From Clostridia bacterium (GTDB lineage Bacteria > Bacillota > Clostridia > Oscillospirales > CAG-272): a DNA stretch of 10,956 bases. Of this stretch, positions 1-7,254 are shown piece by piece. The translations under genes and the position numbers were made by a program. Within the stretch, counting starts at the first letter, position 1. Each line of letters opens with the position of its first letter. The DNA is taken from contig JAGAFM010000028.1 of assembly GCA_017612655.1 (NCBI GenBank), forward strand, positions 1 through 10,956, in the 5' to 3' direction. A model generated the notes under the pieces. It made no database searches. It saw nothing but the letters and a program-made list of their open reading frames with translations, and was not told the origin of the DNA.

Positions 1-44
1 CCCGGGCGGCGGTTCGAGCCCATTAGGGGAATCACACGGGACGG

Positions 45-1964
45 TCAGCGGCGAAGCGCGGACTGCAGGAATTCGCTCTCCTCGGGCTCGATCGAAACTA
101 ATTCCATATTGACGCTGGTGCTGTCCGCTTCGGGAATCAGGTCAAACGCGACGTACTTGGCCAGTTCCTCGTTGAAGTAGAGGAACGCCTTCTGGGAACT
201 GAGTTTCTCGGGATCCATCATAAGATATCCCTGCTCATCAAGCGAAGGAACAAGTGCGTCTAAGAACGCCTCCGCCTGTTCGGTCGTGTCAAACTTCTGA
301 TAGACCATGAGGAACAGACCCCGGAATTCGCCTACCTCATAGCGGTATCTTGTATTATCCCTGCAGACGACCTCATCCGCGAACTCAACATCGGGGAGCC
401 CGTGTTCCGTCATTCTGTTCCGGATTTCTTCAGAGGAAAGGCTCTTCTCGCTCTTAAATTCCAGAACGACCGTCCCCTCGTCCCCGAACGTATAGCGGAA
501 ACTGGTAAAACCGTTCCGGGCTGTGAAAAGGCCTCCGGCGTCATTCGGGACGTAACCGGAAACAAATCCGAGGTTCAGAAGCGTCTTTCCGTAATTATCG
601 AGATAAGCACTCGCGGCATCCCGATCGGTATAGCTGAGCATCATGGGCATGTAAAGATCGTAGTCGAAGAAGTAAGCCCAGCCTTCGCTTCTGGAAGCGG
701 CGCTGTTCTCCGCATTCCAGCCGCTGAAGATGTCGGTTTCCGGAAGCGCCGCAAATCCGTTTTTCTGAACTTCCGCGCTGATGGCATCCATGCCCTCAAA
801 AACGGGATCGTCGTAAAACAGCTCTCCCTCGAGAACGAATCCGTTGTCGAAATACGGATAAAGCTGGGCGTAGGAACGGTACTCCTCTCTCAGCAGACGA
901 CGGTAAACCGTCACGGTACTTCCGTCTTCGAGCGAGAGAGCCGTCTCCTCGTAGCCCCTGGAAAGAAGGAGGGACTTGTATGCATCGAGATCCGCCTCCG
1001 TTCCGTGCGCGTCGGAAATGCGGAGTCCTCGGGATTCATCGTAGGCTTTGTCGTCGAAAATCAGAGCGTAGCTGGCAAAAGAAGGGAACGGAACCGTATC
1101 TTCTCCATATCCGCGGAAAAACACGATATCCATCATGTCGATGTCATTCCGCGTCCATGAGGTCCGTGTCGCCGGAAAATAGGGATCGCTGAGCCACGCT
1201 TCGGCTCTGGGATCGCTTTCAGCGGTGCCGAACCGCAGGGTCAGATCCAGATCCTCGTAATGAATCATTCCGACACTTCCGAGTTCGGCCGTGAAATGGA
1301 CGGTGGAGGGGTTTTCCGCATCCAGGAGCATGTGCACTTCCCCCATCACCGACAGAGCGCTTTCGGAATAACCGCCCAGAGTGAGGAGGGTTCTCTTGAC
1401 GCTTTCTTCCTTGGAGGTAAACTCCAGCGGGTTGTCGACATTGTTGTAGAACAGGTTGAACATGTTGCCTTCGCTTTCGCTCATCCAGCTGTTGGGAAGG
1501 ACCTCTCCGAGCGCTTCCGGTGCGTTCCCGGGCGCGACAAACTGGACGGTTCCCGGTCTGTCCTTTCCGAGTTCCACCTGAAAGGTCTCCCCGTTCCGGG
1601 TGATGAAGGCAATGTTGATGGAGGAATCCGAATCCGTATCGTCGGTAAAACAGATCTGTTCCGGAGAATAAGCTGTCGTTTTGACATAATCCTTCGGTTC
1701 AACCACATAATTGCACTCGTCAAGCTTCCGGACAAAATTCTCCATCGCTCTTTCCGGTTCCGGTTCTCCGGGCTCGGCAGCGGGCTCCGACGCCTCCTCC
1801 GAGGATTCCTCCGGTTCGGTTACGGATTCTGAAGCATCCGTTACGGATTCTTCCGGCTCCGTTGAAGGCTGGTCGCCCGGTTCGGTTCCCGTGCAGGAAC
1901 AGCAGAGAACCAGCAGAGCGATAAGCAGTGCGGCCAGAAGAGCCTTTACAGTTTGCCTTTTCAT
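45..1964 (-). CDS. Large secreted lipoprotein of unknown function
   Basis: 639 residues; I do not recognise the family. The N-terminus is a lipoprotein signal: basic residues K2, R3, K7, a hydrophobic stretch at about 8-20, then Cys21, Cys22, Ser23, Cys24. Cys24, preceded by Ser, is the likeliest lipidated residue, although Cys at -3 is unusual. Residues 25-73 are a low-complexity Glu/Pro/Ser/Thr stalk, as expected for a tether between membrane and a folded domain. The remaining ~565 residues have no catalytic motif I can name, but contain three similar helix-plus-Gly-aromatic units (near 325-355, 449-503 and 563-610). ATG at 1964 is preceded by AAGGAG with 7-nt spacing, and the signal peptide begins there. 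The gene is monocistronic as far as seen, with its own promoter. A role at the outer face of the membrane (binding or envelope maintenance) is inference only. Confidence 0.85.
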   Translation of the reverse strand: MKRQTVKALLAALLIALLVLCCSCTGTEPGDQPSTEPEESVTDASESVTEPEESSEEASEPAAEPGEPEPERAMENFVRKLDECNYVVEPKDYVKTTAYSPEQICFTDDTDSDSSINIAFITRNGETFQVELGKDRPGTVQFVAPGNAPEALGEVLPNSWMSESEGNMFNLFYNNVDNPLEFTSKEESVKRTLLTLGGYSESALSVMGEVHMLLDAENPSTVHFTAELGSVGMIHYEDLDLTLRFGTAESDPRAEAWLSDPYFPATRTSWTRNDIDMMDIVFFRGYGEDTVPFPSFASYALIFDDKAYDESRGLRISDAHGTEADLDAYKSLLLSRGYEETALSLEDGSTVTVYRRLLREEYRSYAQLYPYFDNGFVLEGELFYDDPVFEGMDAISAEVQKNGFAALPETDIFSGWNAENSAASRSEGWAYFFDYDLYMPMMLSYTDRDAASAYLDNYGKTLLNLGFVSGYVPNDAGGLFTARNGFTSFRYTFGDEGTVVLEFKSEKSLSSEEIRNRMTEHGLPDVEFADEVVCRDNTRYRYEVGEFRGLFLMVYQKFDTTEQAEAFLDALVPSLDEQGYLMMDPEKLSSQKAFLYFNEELAKYVAFDLIPEADSTSVNMELVSIEPEESEFLQSALRR

Positions 1965-2012
1965 CTGTTTTCTCCTTTTACCTTTTTCGAATAGGCCAGC
2001 AGTCCCTTTGCG

Positions 2013-2045
2013 AAGAATCAGGCAAAAGCTTTCGGCCTGACTCTT
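2013..2045 (-). promoter_or_regulatory. 11-bp stem hairpin in lipoprotein mRNA leader
   Basis: Read on the minus strand, AAGAGTCAGGC (2045-2035) pairs with GCCTGATTCTT (2023-2013), with one G-T wobble and an 11-nt loop. It starts about 8 nt after the predicted transcription start and lies ~50 nt upstream of the start codon. No U-tract follows it on the minus strand, so it is not a typical terminator there. A 5' stabilising hairpin or a regulator binding site are the simplest readings. Confidence 0.6.
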
Positions 2046-2059
2046 TTCGGTTCGACAGC

Positions 2060-2088
2060 ATTATATCATAGGAAAAACGGCAAATCCA
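2060..2088 (-). promoter_or_regulatory. Promoter of the lipoprotein gene (extended -10)
   Basis: On the minus strand, TGATATAAT gives a perfect TATAAT -10 (2065-2060) with an upstream TG extension. The -35 at 17-bp spacing is TGGATT (2088-2083), only 3 of 6 matches, as is tolerated with extended -10 elements. The predicted start is near 2053, leaving an ~88-nt leader. Confidence 0.65.
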
Positions 2089-2108
2089 CCCCATATGTCC
2101 TTTTTTTC

Positions 2109-2145
2109 AAAAAAAAGACGGCCGTCTGACGGGAAACGACCGTTT
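2109..2145 (-). terminator. Rho-independent terminator of the fakA-acp operon
   Basis: Minus strand: ACGGTCG (2143-2137) pairs with CGGCCGT (2124-2118), 7 bp including one U-G wobble, with a 12-nt loop. An almost uninterrupted U-tract follows (eight A residues on the plus strand at 2109-2116). It sits ~57 nt after the acyl carrier protein stop codon and before the lipoprotein promoter, so it closes the five-gene operon. Confidence 0.88.
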
Positions 2146-2201
2146 GGGATCGTTCCGGACAGGCAGCCGCGGTCCAGGAAGCAGGAGTCAGCGGATCCGG
2201 T

Positions 2202-2423
2202 TCAGACCCGGCTTTCCAGATATCCGACGACGTCTCCGACCGTTTCAAAGGAAACGAATTCGGCAAAGCGGAAATGATACGCGTCCTCGATTTCCATGGC
2301 AAGCATCATCATGGAGAGAGAGTCAAACTTCAGATCCTCGACCAGCCTTGTCTGTTCCGTGATTTCCGAGAGATCCTTATCGGGGAGAACCTTCCCGAGC
2401 AGTTGCTTCAGTTCTTCTAACAT
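2202..2423 (-). CDS. Acyl carrier protein
   Basis: 73 residues, the usual ACP size. The DSL motif at 34-36 gives Ser35 as the phosphopantetheine attachment site, followed by the acidic helix II (EIED, 44-47) that normally contacts partner enzymes. ACPs carry acyl chains as thioesters in the cytoplasm. The surroundings of the motif differ from housekeeping AcpP: FDSLSMMM instead of the common ADSL-D-VEL pattern. It is last in the operon. ATG at 2423 overlaps the upstream stop by one base (TGATG), and AGGAG lies 7 nt upstream, indicating coupled translation. An in-frame extension upstream lies inside the preceding gene and lacks support. PlsX makes or consumes acyl-ACP, so a partner role with plsX in the same operon is likely. 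Whether it is the cell's only ACP or a dedicated one cannot be decided here. Confidence 0.93.
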   Translation of the reverse strand: MLEELKQLLGKVLPDKDLSEITEQTRLVEDLKFDSLSMMMLAMEIEDAYHFRFAEFVSFETVGDVVGYLESRV

Positions 2424-3550
2424 CACCGTTCTCCTATCTTTTTCACATAGCACCGTCTGCGCTTGTGCTGACGTGCATTGAAATATTTCCACTGAGCGAG
2501 CACTGGGGCGTTGGTTTCCAGATTGAGATTGGTTTCGCAGCGTTCCGTCTCCCCCGCCTCGAGAAGATCCAGCAGACCGTTGAGGATCACGGCGTTGACC
2601 CCGGATCGCTGATACTCCGGAAGGACGGCAACCAGCCCAAGGTCGACGGTCTTCGGATCGGAAACGGCGCGGAGAATCCGGATCAGGGCTGCCGGAGTCA
2701 GCCTTCCTCCGCTTGGGCGGACCGCACCCGCGATTCCCGGAAAGCAGAGCCCGAAGCCTACGACCCGGTCGGAATCATCGCAGATGAAGATGAGAAACTT
2801 TTTGTTGACGATCAGCATGAACTGAGAAATGAGTTCATCCTGCTCCGACCTCGTGAGCGGAACTGTACCGTAAAGGTTCCGGTAGCACACCTCAAGGCAT
2901 TCGAAAAAGCCGTCCCGGTACTTTTCGATATAGTCGCGCTTGGAAAGATCAGTCGGAGCAATGTGGAGATGGTTGATTTCCAGGGCGCGCCGGGCCACCC
3001 GGACGAGCATCTCATTTCGCTGCTCAGGCTTTTTCAGTTCAAACTCAACCCAGTCCGCATCCTTTTTGAAACCGTATTCTTCCACGAGGTCCGGGTAATA
3101 GGGGTAGTTGTACTGTTCCTCGAAAGTTGCCTCCTCCTCAAATCCTTCCACGAGGAGTCCCTCACGATCCAGATCGCTGTAGGCCAGGGGACCGCAGATC
3201 TCGTTCATCCCGCGTGCGGCGCCCCAGTTTTCCGCGGCGGAAAAGAGGGCGGCAGAGACCTCGGGATCGTCGATGCAGTCGAAGCGGGTGAACCGCATCT
3301 GCGCGCTTCCGTGTTTCAGATTGTGCTGGCGCTGAATCAGCGCCTGAATCCGGCCGACGGTTTTTCCGTCTCGCTCCGCGAGAAAGAAGACGGACTCGGT
3401 ATCTTCGTTCGCTCCTCCGTTCCGGAGCAGTTTCTTCTCGTCACCGTAAAGGGGAGGAGCGTAATAGGGACAGTTCCGGTAGAGCCGGAGAGGAAAGCGG
3501 AGAAATTCGCGGATTTCACGCCCCGACCGGACTTCGGTTACCGACACCAT
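2423..3550 (-). CDS. GNAT-superfamily acyltransferase-like protein (YghO-like family)
   Basis: 375 residues. The N-terminal pattern (FLRFPLRLYRNCPYYAPPL at 16-34, then FFLAERDGKTVGRIQALI near 55-72) is that of a widespread ~370-residue family annotated as GNAT N-acetyltransferase-like. A GNAT motif A is visible near 304-324: LGLVAVLPEYQRSGVNAV, with the Q-R-x-G acyl-CoA pyrophosphate-binding signature at 314-317. The rest resembles a degenerate first GNAT fold, so a two-domain protein is likely. No signal peptide or membrane segment is seen. I chose ATG at 3550: GAGGAA lies ~7 nt upstream and the preceding stop is only 4 nt away. An upstream in-frame TTG (3565) is possible but would overlap the degV-family gene. 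The substrate is unknown. The lipid operon and the ACP gene overlapping its end suggest acyl-ACP or a lipid intermediate, which is inference. Confidence 0.85.
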   Translation of the reverse strand: MVSVTEVRSGREIREFLRFPLRLYRNCPYYAPPLYGDEKKLLRNGGANEDTESVFFLAERDGKTVGRIQALIQRQHNLKHGSAQMRFTRFDCIDDPEVSAALFSAAENWGAARGMNEICGPLAYSDLDREGLLVEGFEEEATFEEQYNYPYYPDLVEEYGFKKDADWVEFELKKPEQRNEMLVRVARRALEINHLHIAPTDLSKRDYIEKYRDGFFECLEVCYRNLYGTVPLTRSEQDELISQFMLIVNKKFLIFICDDSDRVVGFGLCFPGIAGAVRPSGGRLTPAALIRILRAVSDPKTVDLGLVAVLPEYQRSGVNAVILNGLLDLLEAGETERCETNLNLETNAPVLAQWKYFNARQHKRRRCYVKKIGER

Positions 3551-3554
3551 AGCC

Positions 3555-4457
3555 TCATTCCTCAAGCGGCTCGTCTTCTCTTCTCAGGCAGGCGTAACCG
3601 TAGCCGGCAAGCCACGGGCCGTTGTGAGCGCCGCTGACCGGGGACATGATGACCGCCTCATGGTTCGTTTTGATCCCGTACTTCCCTTCCATCTCGCGAA
3701 GATCGGCAATCAGGGAGGGGCCTGTGAAGACATGCCAGAGCAGATAGTCCTTGGGATCCCGGTCGCCGATGATTTCCTTCATGCGTTCGCAGGTTCTTGC
3801 GAGCGCCTTCTTCGGGGTGCGGACGCTCTCCAGCGGAACAACTTCCCCGTTCGGATCAAAGTACACCACGGGACAGATCTTGAGCATCTGACCCATCAGG
3901 GCTTTTCCGCCCTTGAGACGGCCGTTGTAAATCAGATAGTCCAGCCTTCCGTCCACGCCCATGAAGACCTGACGGCGCATCATCCAGGCGATTTCCTTGA
4001 GGATGGTTTCGCTGTCCATCCCGGCAGCCGCGAACTGCGCCGCACGGATGGCGAGGAATCCTTCGCCGAAACTTGTGATCTTGGTGTCGACGCAGTGAAT
4101 CCGGATGCGGTCCTGATACTCGCGCGCAACAAGGCAGATTTCATTGTAGGTACCGCCCAGCGCGGAAGAAAGGGCGAAAGCGATCACTTCGTCGTACCCC
4201 TCGGCGATGGCACCTTCAAAAGCCGCCCGGATGTCTTCTATGTCCGGAATTGCGGTCGAAGGAAGGTTGTTCCTGGGGTCCTCGATTGTCTCCAGACGGT
4301 TGTAAAACGCCACGGGATCCAGATCGAGCCCCTCTTTGTACTCTTTTCCTTCAAAACGAACGTGAATCCGGAGAATTCCGATTCCCAGATTGTGATACCG
4401 CTCCGGCGCATATTCAATGCAGCCTGTGGATGTGCAGAGTATTTTGATTTTTGCCAT
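3555..4457 (-). CDS. fakB: DegV family protein, FakB-type fatty-acid-binding subunit
   Basis: 300 residues, close to the usual 280-290. DegV/FakB proteins hold a fatty acid in a buried pocket and present its carboxylate to FakA for phosphorylation. Recognisable family blocks are ALSSALGGTYNE (95-106), LDYLIYNGRLKGGKAL (172-187), an RT-KKAL block near 213-219, and a C-terminal HNGPW (278-282) whose His matches the conserved carboxylate-contacting His. Two blocks diverge: the N-terminal T-D-S motif reads TSTG (9-12), and the usual T-S-Q-P-S block reads STAIPD (67-72). ATG at 4457 follows GGGAGG by ~8 nt, and this ribosome binding site overlaps the plsX stop region (13-nt gap), so translation is probably coupled. 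The fakA, plsX and acp neighbours support the fatty-acid role; specificity is unknown. Confidence 0.92.
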   Translation of the reverse strand: MAKIKILCTSTGCIEYAPERYHNLGIGILRIHVRFEGKEYKEGLDLDPVAFYNRLETIEDPRNNLPSTAIPDIEDIRAAFEGAIAEGYDEVIAFALSSALGGTYNEICLVAREYQDRIRIHCVDTKITSFGEGFLAIRAAQFAAAGMDSETILKEIAWMMRRQVFMGVDGRLDYLIYNGRLKGGKALMGQMLKICPVVYFDPNGEVVPLESVRTPKKALARTCERMKEIIGDRDPKDYLLWHVFTGPSLIADLREMEGKYGIKTNHEAVIMSPVSGAHNGPWLAGYGYACLRREDEPLEE

Positions 4458-4470
4458 GAGAACGCCCTCC

Positions 4471-5460
4471 CTAGATCTGATTTTGCGCCGCATCGAAAAC
4501 GGCTTTGTTCTGTGCCATATTCAGCAGCATCTGCGAGATGCTGATCACCGCCTGAGCTCCCGCGTCTCCACGCGCTTTCAGAACCGGCTTTTCGACGCCG
4601 AGAAGGATCCCGCCTCCCAGAGAAGAAATGTCATAAACACCCATCAGGTGCCGGAATAGATCGAGCGCATCGGAGCTGCCCGTCTTCTTTGCGTACCTGG
4701 CAATGTCGGTAAGAATGCGGCGGGCGGTTCCCTCCGTCACTTTCAGAACCTGATTTCCCGCAAAACCGTCGCAGACAAGGACGTCGCAGTCGCCGGACAG
4801 AGCGCGGCTCCCCTCGATGTTCCCGACAAAACAGATTTCCGGATCTTCCGCCAGGGCGGGATGCGTCTCCTTGACGAGCGCGTTTCCCTTGGTCGGCTCC
4901 GCCCCGTTGGAGAGCAGTCCGACCCGCGGACGTTCAATCCCGTACATCCGCGCCATGAAAGAGGAACCCAGATGAGCGAAATGAAGGAGAAGATCCTTCG
5001 AGCAGTCGATGGTCGCTCCGGCGTCAACCAGACAGACAAAGCCGCCCGTCTCCGCGGGAAGAAGAGCTGCCATAGCGGGACGGACGCGTTTGGCGCCCGA
5101 AAGGTACCGGACCGCTCCGGGGAGAAGAACTCCCGTGTTGCCGCAGGAAATGATTCCGAATAGATCCTCGCGCTCTCCGAGGGTTCTCAGCCCTTTGAGC
5201 ATGGACGATTCCGTCTTCTGAAAAAGAGCGTCCGCGGCATGATCAAACTGGGTCACCGCCACAGGAGCCTCCAGAATTTCAAAACGTTCGGACGGAATCG
5301 TCAGTTCCCCGGCCTGTTCCCGGATCAAAACGGGATCTCCCGAGAAAACAAACGACAGTTCGGGATGGCACCGGAGAGCCTCCGCTGCGCCTTTCAGGAG
5401 TTCGGCGGGTCCCTTGTCTCCGCCCAGCGTGTCCAGAACGATTTTTACCGTCTGCATCAT
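4471..5460 (-). CDS. plsX: Phosphate acyltransferase PlsX
   Basis: 329 residues, the normal family length. PlsX converts acyl-ACP and phosphate to acyl-phosphate for PlsY, and works in reverse when acyl-phosphate comes from the Fak system. Family blocks in order: LDTLGGDKGP (9-18, in place of the common DAMGGD), GNTGVLLPGAV, the LVDAGATIDC block, RVGLLSNGAE then KGNALVKE, VLVCDGFAGNQVLK, and GGGILLGVEKPVL near the C-terminus. It is cytosolic or membrane-peripheral with no signal peptide. Two consecutive ATGs (5460, 5457) are possible starts; neither has a good ribosome binding site (the nearest G-run is about 17 nt away), so initiation may depend on ribosomes leaving fakA, 45 nt upstream. In many Bacillota plsX is followed by fab genes or acp and rnc. 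Here a degV-family and a GNAT gene intervene before acp. Confidence 0.97.
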   Translation of the reverse strand: MMQTVKIVLDTLGGDKGPAELLKGAAEALRCHPELSFVFSGDPVLIREQAGELTIPSERFEILEAPVAVTQFDHAADALFQKTESSMLKGLRTLGEREDLFGIISCGNTGVLLPGAVRYLSGAKRVRPAMAALLPAETGGFVCLVDAGATIDCSKDLLLHFAHLGSSFMARMYGIERPRVGLLSNGAEPTKGNALVKETHPALAEDPEICFVGNIEGSRALSGDCDVLVCDGFAGNQVLKVTEGTARRILTDIARYAKKTGSSDALDLFRHLMGVYDISSLGGGILLGVEKPVLKARGDAGAQAVISISQMLLNMAQNKAVFDAAQNQI

Positions 5461-5471
5461 GTTGATTAACC

Positions 5472-5495
5472 GGACAGCCCCCCAAAAAGCCGTCC
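5472..5495 (-). promoter_or_regulatory. Intercistronic hairpin between fakA and plsX
   Basis: Minus strand: GGACGGC (5495-5489) pairs with GCTGTCC (5478-5472), 7 bp with one G-U wobble and a 10-nt loop (TTTTTGGGGG). It fills the 45-nt gap between the fakA stop and the plsX start. There is no downstream U-tract, so it is more likely to affect mRNA processing or plsX initiation than to terminate. Confidence 0.45.
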
Positions 5496-5505
5496 TCCTC
5501 CGTTC

Positions 5506-7140
5506 TTATTCGATTGAAAAATAGTACGGACAACCGTCCTGACCGCCGGACTCCCATTCGCACTCCAGATCCGGATACGTTTCCGTGATCCGGTCACAGA
5601 GAGAAGCAGCCTCATCCGGTGCAACTTCGGATCCGGCAATCAGAGTAATGATTTCCGCGGTATCCAGGTCCGTCCGTCCGAGGATCTCCATGACGGCCTC
5701 CTCCGCGGTATCCGCCGCGGCGCAGAGGCTCCCGTCCCGGATCGCGGCAAACTGACCGCACCGAACGGTTACGCCTCCGATGGTTGCGTCCCGGACCGCG
5801 GGAGACACTTCGCAGGAAATCAGGCCGTCCGCAGCGCGCTGTGCGCTTTCGGCCCGCTCAGCCGGATCCCGGATCATCGGGCTGATGACGGCCAGCGCGC
5901 CGTACCCCTGCATGAACGTTTTCGTGCGGAGAACGGTAACAGACAGCTCGGGCGCAAGGTTTGCGGCCTGCTCCGCCGCGAGAAAACTGTTCTTGTGATT
6001 GGGAAGAACCAAAATCTGTTTCGACGGAACCGATCGGAACGCTTCCAGAAACTGCTCGGTCGAAGGGCTTTCGGAACGGTCAAAGGGGATGATGGCGTTC
6101 GCCCCCATCCGGCGGAAGAGGTCCGCCATCCCGGAACCGTGCGCCACCGCGACCACCGTGTATTCGGGGAGCTGCTCCTGCGGCTCTTTCCTGGACTCGG
6201 TGTGCCCGAGAGACATGTTTTCGATCTTGAGAGTCAGGAACTCTCCGTACGCCTGAATCCTGTCGAGAATCTTTCCCGGCGTGAAAGTGTGAACATGAAC
6301 TTTGATCAGATCGCCGTCCTGGTAAGCGACGACACTCTCCCCGCCAAGTTCTTTCAGGTCGGACAGCACGGTTTCAAGCCGGAAACTGTCCGGATCCACC
6401 TTGTTCGTCGTCAGACGGAGCAGAAATTCGGTACAGTACCCGAACTCCAGTTTGCTGTCCCGGCCGAAGCGGGAAATATCCGGGCCGGTTGTTTCGGTCT
6501 GACGGGAAGTCTCCAGACGGAACTGCTTCCCCTCCAGCACCTGCGCCATCCCTTCCGCAATATACAGATAACCCGAGGCGCCGGAATCCACGACCCCTGC
6601 CTCCTTCAGAACAGGAAGCAGCTCCGGCGTCGCCGAAAGAGAACGGGACCCTTCCCTCAGATGATTTTCAAAAAAAGATTCCAGATCGGAATTCTCCCCG
6701 GCATGTTCCGATGCGAATTCCGTGCTTTCCCGGAAGACGGTCAGGATCGTCCCCTCCGTGGGATTCTGCACCGCGTCGTAGGCTTTCCGGACGCCGATCC
6801 GGTAAGCTTCCGCGAGGGTTTCCGCAGTAGCTTCGGAACAGTCTTTCAGACCCTCGCTGATTCCCGCGAAAATCTGGGAGAGAATCACTCCCGAATTCCC
6901 CCGGGCGCTCAGCAGCGCACCCCGGGCAAACCGGGAAGCGGCATCTGCGAGATTCGCGGTCTCGGGATCGACGGAGGAGAGACCGCCTTCCATCGTCCGC
7001 ATCATATTGGTCCCCGTGTCACCGTCGGAAACCGGGAAAACATTGAGTGCGTTCAGCTCCTCGATATGGTCGGAAAGGACGGAAGCACCACCCGTCATCA
7101 TGCGGTAAAACAGCTTCCCGTCCAGCGTGCTCGTGCTCAT
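5506..7140 (-). CDS. fakA: Fatty acid kinase catalytic subunit FakA (YloV, DAK2 domain)
   Basis: 544 residues, typical for the family (~550). FakA phosphorylates a FakB-bound fatty acid with ATP, giving acyl-phosphate. The N-terminal DhaL/DAK2 kinase domain (about 5-200) has NVFPVSDGDTGTNM (33-46), whose Asp39 and Asp41 bind Mg-ATP, then ALLSARGNSGVILSQ (75-89). The middle domain has FGYCTEF (233-239) and KVHVHT (280-285), giving the Cys/His/His trio (C236, H282, H284) expected for the family's metal site. The C-terminal domain (about 325-544) resembles the DegV-like fold and carries the usual GYGALA (412-417) stretch. ATG at 7140 has GGAGG 8 nt upstream and starts right before the conserved N-terminus. 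An in-frame extension to 7332 would run through the promoter and the upstream terminator, so I rejected it. First gene of the lipid operon. Confidence 0.96.
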   Translation of the reverse strand: MSTSTLDGKLFYRMMTGGASVLSDHIEELNALNVFPVSDGDTGTNMMRTMEGGLSSVDPETANLADAASRFARGALLSARGNSGVILSQIFAGISEGLKDCSEATAETLAEAYRIGVRKAYDAVQNPTEGTILTVFRESTEFASEHAGENSDLESFFENHLREGSRSLSATPELLPVLKEAGVVDSGASGYLYIAEGMAQVLEGKQFRLETSRQTETTGPDISRFGRDSKLEFGYCTEFLLRLTTNKVDPDSFRLETVLSDLKELGGESVVAYQDGDLIKVHVHTFTPGKILDRIQAYGEFLTLKIENMSLGHTESRKEPQEQLPEYTVVAVAHGSGMADLFRRMGANAIIPFDRSESPSTEQFLEAFRSVPSKQILVLPNHKNSFLAAEQAANLAPELSVTVLRTKTFMQGYGALAVISPMIRDPAERAESAQRAADGLISCEVSPAVRDATIGGVTVRCGQFAAIRDGSLCAAADTAEEAVMEILGRTDLDTAEIITLIAGSEVAPDEAASLCDRITETYPDLECEWESGGQDGCPYYFSIE

Positions 7141-7225
7141 CGGACTCACCTCCGGATTCCTGAAGGAGCGGGCGTTCGGAGATTCAAACGGAAAACACTC
7201 CCCCTGATCAGAATCTACTGCCGGA

Positions 7226-7254
7226 ATTGTACCACCGGTTTCTAAACTGAAACG
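7226..7254 (-). promoter_or_regulatory. Promoter of the fakA operon (extended -10)
   Basis: Minus strand TGGTACAAT (7234-7226) gives -10 TACAAT with a TG extension. The -35 position at 17-bp spacing (CGTTTC, 7254-7249) is poor. The predicted start is near 7219, giving an ~79-nt leader before the GGAGG and ATG of fakA. Its location just downstream of the kinase-gene terminator supports it. Confidence 0.55.
7238..7253. promoter_or_regulatory. Inverted repeat over the -35 region of the fakA promoter
   Basis: GTTTC (7238-7242) and GAAAC (7249-7253) form a perfect 5-bp inverted repeat with a 6-bp spacer, between the -10 and -35 positions. A second GAAAC follows directly (7254-7258). The position suits a repressor operator for a lipid-responsive regulator, but it does not match a named operator I know, and short repeats of this kind occur by chance. 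Confidence 0.3.

Noticed and set aside
1..31. tRNA-like T-loop word (GGTTCGAGCC) suggesting a tRNA 3' end on the plus strand
   Set aside because: The implied T-stem has one mismatch and two G-U pairs, no CCA follows, and the rest of any tRNA lies outside the window.
2117..2128. Perfect palindrome AGACGGCCGTCT as an operator
   Set aside because: It is part of the operon terminator stem, which explains it more simply.
4458..4493. Upstream start of the degV-family gene
   Set aside because: The extension overlaps the end of plsX and family similarity begins at MAKIKI; a strong ribosome binding site fits 4457.
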